NCBI GenBank assembly: GCA_026686845.1
Contig: JAIVEN010000023.1
Coordinates: 13,410,001 to 13,474,000 of the forward strand
DNA: 64,000 bases
DNA from: Adenanthera pavonina
Lineage: Eukaryota > Streptophyta > Magnoliopsida > Fabales > Fabaceae
Reading direction: 5' to 3'
The notes under the pieces were generated by a model that saw only the letters and a list, made by a program, of their open reading frames with translations, made no database searches and was not told where the DNA came from. Numbering within the stretch: position 1 is the first letter of the stretch; every line of letters starts with the position of its first letter. A program made the translations under genes and the position numbers. This document shows, in pieces, positions 49,501-61,500 of the stretch.

Positions 49501-52500
49501 GCACTATAAATTAGGCCACCCCAATTTAAACTATATGCAGCATGTTTTTCCTGAACTTATGAATAAAAATTCTGGATCATTTCATTGTGATGTTTGTCAT
49601 CTTGCTAAACATGTTAAGAGTCCTTATTCCCTTTAGCCCTATAAACCTACTCGACCTTTCTCCTTAATACATAGTGACATTTGGGTTCCATCTAAGATTT
49701 TGTCTTTAACCAAAGCCAAATGGTTTATAACATTCATTGATGACCATACTAGATTAACTTGGGTTTTTTTGATGAAGGAAAAATTTGAAGCCTTTCAAAT
49801 CTTTAAGAATTTCCATGCCTATGTTACTAATCAGTTCCAAACCTCTATTCAAATCTTAAGGAGTGACAATGGCAAAGAGTATATGAGTTCTACTTTCCAA
49901 AACTTTCTTGGGGAAAAGGGAATTCACCATCAAACATCTTGTGTCAATACTCCATAACAAAATGGGATTGTAGAACGTAAGAATAGATATTTATTGGAAG
50001 TAAGTAGGGCTATCATGTTAACTCATAATGTTCCTAAATTCTATTAGGGTGATGCTGTTCAAACCTCTGTGTACTTGATAAATAGAATGCCCTCTAAAGT
50101 TTCCCATTCAAAAACTTAATGAGTTTTATCCTAATTCTCATCTCACATCTGTAATCCCTCAAAGAGTGTTCGGATGTACTGCTTATGTTCATAATGATAA
50201 TGGGGGCAAACTTGATCCTAGATCTATCAAATGCATTTTTGTGGGGTATTCATTCACTCAAAAGGGATACAAGTGTTTTAATCCTAACACCCAGAAAATG
50301 CATATCACTATGAATGTCACTTTTCTAGAAAATCAACCCTATTATTCGAAATTACCCATCCAGGGGGAGAATAGAGATACCGAGGTCACTGTGCATCCTG
50401 ATTCTAATTCTGCACCTACTGTCCAGCTACCAGAAAATATTTCTGAGTCTTTACCTAATTTTCAATCCAATGACCAGCCTGTTACTAGTCCAGAACCTGT
50501 TCCCCACCTAAAATTGACCAACCTGAAACTGAAAATGATCCTGACATTGAAACCGGGGTGGGCCAAATGAATGATCAACAGATTCAGATATATAGCAGAA
50601 GGAACAAGTCCAGAAATTTGGAGGTTCGGTCACAGGAGGATGGACAAATACAGCAAGAAACTGAAGGGGTCCAAAATATGCTTTAGCACGATCAAGAATC
50701 TGAACTAGACTCAATACCTGAGGATTTACATTGGCCTATTACCTTAAGAAAAGGGGTAAGAACTTGCACTAAACATCCTATCAATCACTATGTATCTTAT
50801 GCAAAGTTATCACATAATTTTCAAGCCTTTATAGCTAGTATATCAAAAGAAAAAAATACCAAAAACTTTCAACATGGCAGTTACAGATCCTAAGTAGAGA
50901 AGAGCGATTGATGAAGAACTAGAAGCCTTGAAGAAAAATAATACTTGGATAATAACAGATCTTCCCAAAGGAAAAAAGGCAGTAGGGTGCAAATGGGTGT
51001 TTACCAAGTATAATCAAGATGGGAGTATCAACAGGTACAAAACTAGATTGGTAGCAAAAGGATTTACTCAAACTCATGGTATAGACTACCAAGAGACATT
51101 TGCACCAGTTGCTAAATTAAACATTATCAAGGTTATATTGTCAATTGCTGCTAATCTTGATTGGCTATCATATCAGTTAGATGTTAAAAATGCCTTCTTA
51201 GATGGAGATTTGGAAGAAGAGGTGTTCATGGAGATATCATTAGGCATGTAATAGTATGAAAACCTAGCTAAGGTACGTAAATTACACAAGTCTTTATATG
51301 GGTTGAAGCAATCTCCTAGGGCATGGTTTGAAAGATTTACACAAGTTGTGAAGAAAATTGGTTATGTTCAATGTCAAACTGACCATACTCTATTTGTAAG
51401 AAATTATGAATGGAAAATTTCAGCCTTGATAGTGTATGTTGATGATATAGTTCTAACTGGTGATGACATTGAAGGAATTAGAAGACTAAAAGAATCACTG
51501 GCAGCTGAATTTGAGGTTAAAGACCTCGGGAATTTGAAATACTTTCTTGGCTTGGAAATAGCAAGAACAAGCAAAGGGATTAGTGTGTCATAGAGAAAGT
51601 ACACTTTAGATTTATTACAAGAGATAGGAATGTTAGGTGCTAAACCTGCTGAAACTCCAATGGAGGCATCTCAGAAACTAATGATAAAAGAAGGTGTTGT
51701 ACCAGTTGATAAAGGAAGGTATTAGAGGCTTGTGGAAAAACTGATTTATCTATCTCACACTAGACCTGATATCAGTTTTGCAGTAAGTGGGGTTAGTCAG
51801 TTTATGAGTCAGCCTTAAGAAGAACATTTAGATGCTGTATATCGTATGTTGAGGTATCTAAAGATGACACCATGGCAAGGCCTATTCTTTGAAAAAGAAG
51901 ACACTAGAAGCCTAGAAATTTTTACAGATGCAAATTGGGCAAGCTCGGCCACTGATAGAAGGCCTACTTCTGGATATTGCACTTATGTATGTGGTAACCT
52001 TGTTACATGAAAAAGCAAGAAACAGGCTGTTGTGGCAAGAAGCACTGCTGAGGCAGAACACAGATCCCTAGCTCATGGTATTTGTGAAGGAATATGGATT
52101 TACAGGTTGATGAATGAACTTTAGATGAATATTTTACTTCCTATGAAGGTATGGTGTGACAACAAGGCAGCTATTGGCATTGCTAAGAATCCTATTCATC
52201 ATGATAGGACTAGGCATGTGGAAATTGATAGGAACTTCATCAAGGAAAAAATCGACTCTAGAATCATTGATTTGTCTTATATTCCTTCCAATTCACAAGT
52301 TGCTGATTTAATGACCAAGGCCATCCAGCGTATCAGGTTTGAAAATTTGAGAAGCAAGCTGAGGATGGTTAATATCTACTCCTTAGCTTGAGGGGGAGTG
52401 TTGGTAGAAATCATGCTCAATTTATGATTCATGTCTCTTCTCCTTTTCAAATCTGATTTTAGGTCTTGTGGATTGATTAGGATCTCCTTTTATACTCAGA

Positions 52501-55500
52501 ATATCTTACATTTATTTCCTAGGATTGAGTCAGAATATCTTGCATTTATTTCCTAGGATTGAGTTGCCAATACCTTTGTGGCATCCTTTCCTATTTATAG
52601 ACGTTCTTTTTACTGGAATAAACACACAGAATTCTTGTGAATTATTTCAAAAATTCAGGTGTCATATGGAACTAATATTAGAAGCTTATACTTCTTCGTT
52701 TATTGTATATAAAGGCTCAATTAGTATTTTAACTTTTAATGCTTATGTTAATTTCTCTAAGGATGTCTAAAAGCACTGGCTTTCTTTATTTGTTTGTATA
52801 TTTCTTCTGCTTCCTTCCTTCTTCACCCTCCTTTCTCTATGCAAAAAATCCTACTATCTGAAATTGAAACTTCAGCTATTTTTAGCTCTGGCTACGTTAT
52901 TGTACACACACACACATGGCAACATGGCATGTGGAGTTGGCCTTTAGGTCTGTGCTGGTGACATTTAATGTCTTACTCTTTCATGCACAACTTGCAGGTG
53001 ATGTTCAGTACTGATGGCTATGCATTTCCTGAAACCTTCTACTTAGGTTGGTTAGCATCTACATTTATTCTCCATCTACATCTGAGGATTTACTATAACA
53101 CTTGTTGTTTCATGTTAAATGCTTATGTTCTTTTGTACCATCTAGCATTGTTTTGAATTGTGTCTCATCATTTTGTCAAGATGCATGTATTCTGCTTTCC
53201 TGCCTTAACACTTATATTGACTCTTGAAATATGCTCGGCAGCTAAGCTTAAAATATTATTGGAAAGGCGGACCTATTGAAAACTGAATTCATGTCTTATC
53301 AAAGAAAAGATGAAGGCCATATATAGAGGGACCAAGCCTACAAATCAGCCACTAGAATCTCATGTGATAAGCGAAATAAAGAGATATAACATGCATAAAA
53401 CGATATCACAGACTATCAGAGATAAAAATGAAAGCAAACTAAACTGACTTGATCCTACGAAGTCACAGATTTCAGGGAGAATTGAACCTAATGACTATAA
53501 TCACCAATACTCTTCCTCATCAAGTTGAGGAGTAGACGTTAATAATTCCCACCTTGACTCCAAGCTCTTTGATTCTAATCCAAATTAAGGCCTCGGCTAC
53601 TTGCAACTTGGTTGGAGTGTGAACCACCTCAATTTGAGTTCATAAGAAAAAGTAATGGTCAAAATGTTGACAGGTGTCAAAGTTGTCCAACATTGCACCA
53701 TTTATAACCTTTTTGCTCCAAATGCCTCCATTTGTTTCCTCAATTAAATACAAGTGAGTGTAATTGGGCACAAAAAGAGAATGGAATAACAAGTATAAAA
53801 GAGTAATTATATGAAAAATTATGCGGTTAACAAAGTGTAACTGAGTTCAAGTAAACCGTAATAAAAATTTTCTTTGATTCATAGAATGGTATTCAGTAAG
53901 ATGTACAGGAAAAAATAGTGCATATTCAGGAAATATACCCTTTGTTGTGTGTAGTGGTGTTGTCCAAAAAAATTGTGGGCCATACACATGCTATTAACAC
54001 CACTAATTTTAATATAATATGTTGTCTATTTACATTTGTAAATGCTAAAAAGATCTCTTTCATATTTCTCCTTAAGAATATTATATATCATATAATATAC
54101 AATATTGGTCCCTAAAAGAAAATTCTACCTTTGCCCTGCCTCAATACTTGAGCACCAACATTGCTGATTGAAAGAAAAAAATTTAATTTGACAGGTGCAA
54201 AGAAGTCTCGTGAAGTTGTTTTCTCTGTTTTACGTGATGCATGCATTGATGGTGATCTCTCAGTTCCTGATGCTGTGGAAGCTGCTAAAGACATCTTTGC
54301 ACGAAATGCAATTCACTTTTACAAGATTAAAGCAGCCGTTGGTACTGTCAGTTCTCACAACAACTTGTCCCCAAAGTCGACTATTGCCTTAGAGGCTGAA
54401 TTGTCACTTGTTCGTATCATCTGGGTTGATATTTCTGGACAGCACAGATGCCGTGTTAGTTTACACCAAGCCTTTTTCTATGCTTTTCTGCTTCCTGTCT
54501 TGCATAGCTTGAACTTTTAATTTGTGCACGCTTGGAGGAAATTGCCGAAGAATGTTTGCTTGTTGACATAGAAAGGTTGTAAATTGTAATACGAGAAAGC
54601 AATTCTCGGCTATGTTTACAATTTTAATAAAATTAGATAAGGAAAATCAACTGTCAATGGTTCTCACAACTAGGTTGCTGTATATTTCTTGCCTGTTCTG
54701 TGTGCTTTATTAGTAAAAATTCCTGTCGTAGATATTCAGAAGGAAAGCAAATTTAACTATCCTCAAGAGAAGGTTTGCAATAATTTTGCATCATGCGGTC
54801 ACATGCTAGCTGTACTGTTTCCTATGTAAGTGACTGCATCATGTCCTAAAATAGATGTCTTCTTGAACAAGTTAGTATCCAAAATATTCTTTCTCAAGTT
54901 GCATCTTTGATAAATTGTAAAAGTAATCATTGGAAATGGTAGAATGCATGAATCCTTGCATATTGAGGGAAATAAGACTTTTTTTTTTTTGCCAGAAGAG
55001 GGAAATAAGACATCTGAATAAACATTTTAGGGATAAAGTGCTTATAAAATTGAAACCATGGTTCATGTTCACATTAATGTAGAACAAGAATCTCATTAAG
55101 AAAATTGCGGCACATTTTCTTATTCTTTCTTTTCCCTTCATGAGCAAGTAATCATGAATGAACCTAATCAAGATGTGACTGTGAGGGTAGATGGATGCAA
55201 TTCCAATAATTAAAGTAGACATATGGCTGGAAGTGAAAGTAAGGAAGAATTTTAACTGTTAGGTACTATCACAATCTCAGGAGATTCTTGTAGAGGCATG
55301 ACCCTACCATAAAAGTGCCCCTTCACTGGATTTTGATTTCCAATAGCTGCAGATGAATTTCAGATACTCTGTCCAGTTCTTTTTATTACTATATACTGAT
55401 AAGTAAAATTGAAATAAACTATATTAAGTTTAGCACAACATTTTCTTAAAAAAAATGAAAATACATTCATGTTTAAGGAAGCAAAATTAAGAAATGTGAT

Positions 55501-58500
55501 AAATCCTCATCACTACGCAATATTAGTATTGAACATAAACAATGATTCTAGGATCATCAATGAGCAGAATATGTGGTAATCATAGTAACTACACTCTTAT
55601 TGTCCTATCATTCTTTCCCTTTTTATCACTCGCATCAGAATGAGTATCAGTTAACAGAATTTGGGAATGATTTTTCCAGATGTGCAAAAGGTCAATGTAG
55701 ACTCTGCCTGAAATTTTTATAGTTTATTCTATTCAAGAGATGCTGCCAATTTTTGTTTCAGGTTGTTCCAGGAAAGCGTTTCAATGATGTTGTTAAGAAG
55801 AATGGGGTTAGTTTGGCAAGAGTTTGTATAGCAATGCCTTCTTATCAAGATACAGTAGTAGAAGGGTCTGGTTTAAATGCTGTCGGTGAAGTAAGACTAA
55901 TGCCTGATTTGTCTACAAAAAGGAGAATTCCTTGGTACTCCATTTCTTTCTTGATGGGATTTTCTGATATTTTACTTCCCCTGCTTTTTTTATTGATACG
56001 TCAGTTTTCTGTCCAACTATTGATATGTTAGTTGATGAATATGTAGAGTTATTTTGCATTGAGCATGTGTGTAATTGTATAAATTTTTGTGTTTGCATAA
56101 CTCAGACATAAAACATAATTGGAATAAAGTTCTCAAAGCATTGCATTCTGTGTGAGTTAGTGGGTGGGTGAAATTCTCTTGTTTTATCTCATCAAGAATT
56201 CAAGAAAGATCTTATTTGATCAGTATCCCGTATTCATCTCTTTCTTCCTATTCTTTTATCAATTCTTAGCACTACTGGACTTATTCATAATTTTATTCAT
56301 TTCTCCTCATGCATCAGTTTGTCTCTTTATTCTTTTTTGTGAGATATTTTCGTGTTTAATTATTATGTCTTTTTTAAGTTCATTAAAATTGCATCTGCCA
56401 TGGGTTTCTTCCTTTCACAGAAACCATCAAAGGTCCATGACTCATTTGGAATGCAAAATTATCTTCTTGAGCTGATGGATTGAATTATTGAACTGATACA
56501 ACTCTCTTCTGTGACAGGAGCAAGCAAGAGGAAATGATTTTATGTGATTTGCAAACTGAACCAGGTGAAGCATCGGAGTATTGCCCAAGAGAGGCCTTAA
56601 GAAGAGTTTCAAAGATTCTGAAAGATGAATTTGACTTGGTATGTTGTAAAGTTTGTCTTAGTTGTGAAGTACAATGGTGTTTATTGTTTAAACCTGTGTT
56701 TCCAGGTAGTGAATGCAGGGTTTGAGAATGAATTTTATCTCTTGAAGAGTGTAACAAGGTATTAAAATTAATACTGTTTTCTGATATAATAATTAAATTG
56801 TAGACAATTGATTAAAAAAAGTGAAAAAATAACTGTTCAGGGAAGGGAAAGAAGAATGGGCGCCGATTGACTTCACTCATTACGCCTCCTTGTCAGCATT
56901 TGATGCTGTGTCCCCCATATTTTATGAAGTCACTGCTGCTCTTCATTCCTTAGGTATTTCCGTGGAACAGGTAAAAAGAATTTGTAACATCAACAATTTT
57001 ATATATAGATATGATGAAAACCATTGTATGATTCGTAGGGTTTTATTTCAATCTAGAGTGTCTGTAGGTTATGATTTGAACTATGGATCTACTTTAGTAT
57101 TTATGAAAAACCTACCATCAATGGAAAAGGAAGGAAATTTGAGTTTTCCTTCCATCATTTTACAATGAATAGTTCCAGTGAACTGTTGTTTGTTGGGGGA
57201 CCTGGAATAAGTTTTAAAGGTAAAGTTACCTCCTGGCCTTGAGATCTCTATTGATCATCATTGTCTAAACATGAGATAAACTGAATTTCTCTGAGCACAT
57301 AACTTCGTAATTGATATATTTCTATTAATCATCTGTCAACTATAATATAGTGATGTTGGACAGGAACCAAAAGATGATAAGTTATCAAAACTCTCTAAGT
57401 CAACTCATCACACAATATCAATGAAGTTATCATAAAAGTCAGGGTAATCTCCAAACAACTAGAGGGCTGGACTGGAGGCCTATTTATGGGGGGGGCCTAC
57501 ATGAGAAATGCTAATGATACCTGGTATCTTAGTCCTACTAGGACGCTATGATATGATACTTCATATCCCTAACCTCAAATGCCTTTATTCAAATCCCTAA
57601 TTATCCAATTACAAACCCTAACTTCTGAATTTTAATATCATTTAATAATAACTCTATCATCTCAAATAACATCACTGTATCTTTCATCGTTGACTAAGCT
57701 GTAATGATGCCATTTTCTATGCATCTAGCATGAAATCTGGGTTTTTTTCCTTGAATTATTCATGTTGACTCTATGCTGTGGGTTGTATAAGCAGCAAGAG
57801 GATATTGATATTGAATTTCCTCTTATCATGAATTCAGGTGGGTCAAAGCTAAGAGCCTAGGATTTTACTTTTTTCACCACCAAGAATGGAGCAAACTTGT
57901 TAATAGAACTCCTAAATTGGTTACCAAATAAAATAATCCAATATATACAAACTAGATACATTTTCCTAAATTGATTCTCACAATGATTATACGAATCCAC
58001 CTAAATTAGTTTACATAAATAAGGCATGATAAGATTTTCTTTTTCTTTTAACCTTAGCCTAATTACAGGCTCTGAGCTGTGTTAATGATTATTGGCTAGA
58101 TGCATCCTAATAAAATATCCATATTGCTGAACTAGAGCCTCCTACTCCATCTTAAACACGGATCATGTTAGATTACTGTGCCTAACCAAGGTTGTGGGAA
58201 GGATTGTCACCATTCGGCATGTGCCAAATCAAATGCTTAAATTGGCATTTGGTTGTTTTTTGTGTAGGTCTTCTGCAATTTCCCTCTCCTGAGGGCTGAG
58301 GCAGTGATTGGTGGCCCATGATCTTCTAATTCTTTTCTTTCTTTCTATATATTTAAGATGCATGCAGAAGCTGGAAAGGGTCAATTTGAAGTGATTCCGA
58401 GCTATACCACTTGTAATGAAGCTGCGGATGAGTTAGTTTACACTCGTGAGGTTATAAAGGCAATTGCAAGAAAGCATGGGTTGCTGGCAACTTTTATGCC

Positions 58501-61500
58501 AAAGTAAGAGTGGAAATTCATTATGAGTTTCACTATACTCATATTGGTGATCGATTTTAGAGGGTGTTCAAATTTTAAGTTAAGGCAAAGGGCTAAAGAA
58601 AGGCACTCTACTTCGGCCTCTGTACCTTTATTTATAATATTTTGAAAATATAATGTAACTACAAGAAAAACTTTTATAATAAAGATAACTGATAACTATA
58701 CAACTCAGGCCCCTTGTGCATATGATAGTGCAAGCTAATACAACCCTTGCTTATGTGTTATTTGGTGTGTGCTAAGGTTCGTATAAGCTTATACAATTAC
58801 CACTACATAATACTATCTACATAGGAAGAGAGGGATATGACATGATAAGAATTTTTGTACAATTTTTTTTTAAATTGTTTTTGTATTTATTTAACTAAAA
58901 CATATCATCATAATAATCATTATTGCTACCATTACACCTATCCACTATTTTTGTCACTTCCCACCGGCTCCATGCCCACAATTTTCATATTGATCACCAC
59001 ATCTTCCCTTGTCATCGATGCTGCTACCACCACTTTTGCCCTGTTACCGCCTCCATCACTAACTCTGCCTTGTTTTTTTGGGCTGGCACTAACTCTGCCT
59101 TGCTATCACCACTATCGTGCCATTATCATCACTTCTACCATATCTATCACTACCACCATTGTGCCACCACCATACTACCATCAATATCATAATTATCATG
59201 TCATTATAATAATATTTACAATAGTAAAATAATATTTTCATTTTATCATCAAACACGTTATATGTTAATGCAACATACAATAAAATAAAATAAGGTGGAT
59301 ATAGTATACAATAATTTCTAGTGCTACCTATCCTTTTAGCTCTTGCCCTATAAATTGCACCAAACGGGCCTTGTCAACAAATTTCAAAGCCTTCAACAGT
59401 CCCTTGTACTTTGTGACATTTAATTCCATAATATTAATAAGAGATAAACTTTTCAATAGAAGGAAGGAAAACTAGCATAGGAGTCTAACTTAGAGTGGCA
59501 TATATACAAACGATTATGTAATAGACACTTTCAGCTTTTGAACTCTCTTTGGCTGCTTCAAGTGAATGCTTGATAATATATATTTTGCTGTGTATAACAG
59601 TGTTCTCTTGTAATATTGAAGGTACTTTTTAGATGACGTTGGCTCTGGAGCCCATGTGCATCTTAGCCTGTCACAGAATGGTCAAAATGTATTTATGGCA
59701 TCGGATGGATCATCTGAATATGGAATATCGGCTGTAGGAAAGGAATTCATGGCAGGAGTTCTACATCATCTTCCTTCAATTTGGGCATTTATAGCACCAC
59801 ATCCTAACAGGTTGCTCTTCCTATTGTAGTCCATGATTATCTTATCACTTAAGCATTTTATTTAATTATTTAGTTTTGAAATTTTAGTTTGTTCATAATT
59901 GTGCCATCTCTTGAACATGGGTGATTAAGAACGAGCAAAGAAGATTAAATTGTTAGAAGTGGACCTTACATGCATATACGTGCACACAGGGGCATGCTCT
60001 AATCCTCTGTATTTTACTTGTATGTGGACCATCGAAGTGAAACAACAAAATGTGATTAGAAAATGATGATACTGCTGAAAGGGAGACTTGAACCTGTGAA
60101 CTTTCAGGTTCCATTTGTCACTTGTTACAAAGATAATTCATTTATGCATATTAATCATAGAAAACAGGCACCTTCTCTATCCTTGTTTGGTACTTGATGT
60201 TTTAGCTCTGTTTCTTGTGATACTTAGTCCTGTCCTTGGGACAAAACTTGACAATATTGGTCTTTTTTTGTAAAGCCTAGTTTGATTCCCGATGAGTATT
60301 GCAATGGAAATCTGGTTGGAAATTTAAAATATTGACTACCCTTTAGGAATGTAGAAGTTATCTAAATTTACGTGTTTATGAATAGTAGTCGAAGTTTATT
60401 TGTACGATCTACATGTAGGGATTTTCATTGAAAAATAATTCCCTCAAAAATAAACCAGCAAAGAGGAAACCTAAGAAGGGAAAAATATTATTCTCTGTTG
60501 GTTGCAATGTCTACACGCCTTATCACTGTGTATTTGAAATTATGTTGCATGGACTGTCTTCTCCTGCATCATTGCTCAATACTATTTCGTTGTAGTTACC
60601 ATCGTCTACAACCCCGTACATGGAGCGGTGCATTCAAGTGTTGGGGAAACGAAAATAAAGAAGCCCCGCTACGAGCTGCATCTCCGCCTGGAATTCCTGG
60701 TGGTCTAGTGAGTAACTTTGAGATGAAATCATTTGATGCTACCGCAAATCCACATCTAGGCTTGGCTGCCATAGTTGCTGCTGGAATTGATGGGCTTCGT
60801 AGGCATCTTTCTCTTCCTGAACCCGTTGGTAAGATCATTTATTCCTTCATTATACAGTGTGACTAGAATTTTTCTTGCGAGTATTAATTATCATCACAAA
60901 AATTTGTTAACTGCCTGGCAATTGAAATATTTTGGGTAATCAAAGAAACAGCTTTGAGATGGGATCTCTTCAGTATGCATGCAATAGTCATATGACTCAT
61001 ATCTAATAGAAGGTGGGTTTACCGCATGTCTTTTCCTAATAGAAATGTCATTTCGTTTGACTCAGGCTGGGAGTCTGCATTTCTAATAAGACGCATAAGA
61101 GGGTTACCCAAGGGCATAATGTTTATTTTCTCCTTCCTGGATTTGTTGCTAATGAACTGCTATTTTCTCCTTCCTTGTTATTTTGCTGGATTACCTAACG
61201 ATTGTGGTCCATATAATCTTCAAAATTCCGGATATGCATAATTAAATTATTATTATTATTATTATTATTGATATATTTATTTTTGCATGAATCAGATACA
61301 GACCCAGAGGAGTATCCAGAAAAACTTCTGAGGTTGCCGAGTACACTTTCTGAATCTTTGGAAGCTCTTGATAAAGATGATGATATCTTCAAGGAATTCA
61401 TTGGTGAAAAGCTGCTGACTGCCATAAAAGCTGTTCGAAAGGTATGTGTAGGGGTTTTACATGTAATTAGTAAATCCATATAATATTGAATACAGTTACA

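Larger units (their letters stand above)
47528..52649 (+). mobile_element. Ty1/copia LTR retrotransposon in NodGS intron 7
   Basis: About 5.1 kb with two ~250-bp LTRs, a tRNA-iMet-type primer-binding site (TGGCATCAGAGC at 47776-47787), a polypurine tract (GAGGGGGAG at 52390-52398) and internal order gag, protease, integrase, reverse transcriptase, RNase H, which is the copia order. It lies in the sense orientation of the host gene. No clear 5-bp target duplication is seen (GGAAC before, AAAAT after). Confidence 0.93.

Noticed and set aside
47528..52649. Integrated plant virus (pararetrovirus)
   Set aside because: Two LTRs, a tRNA-iMet primer site, and integrase preceding reverse transcriptase identify a Ty1/copia retrotransposon; no movement or coat protein is present.
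58690..59375. Possible complete Harbinger element in NodGS intron 14
   Set aside because: Ends resemble each other but no TTA or other target duplication was found, so kept only as a low-complexity segment.
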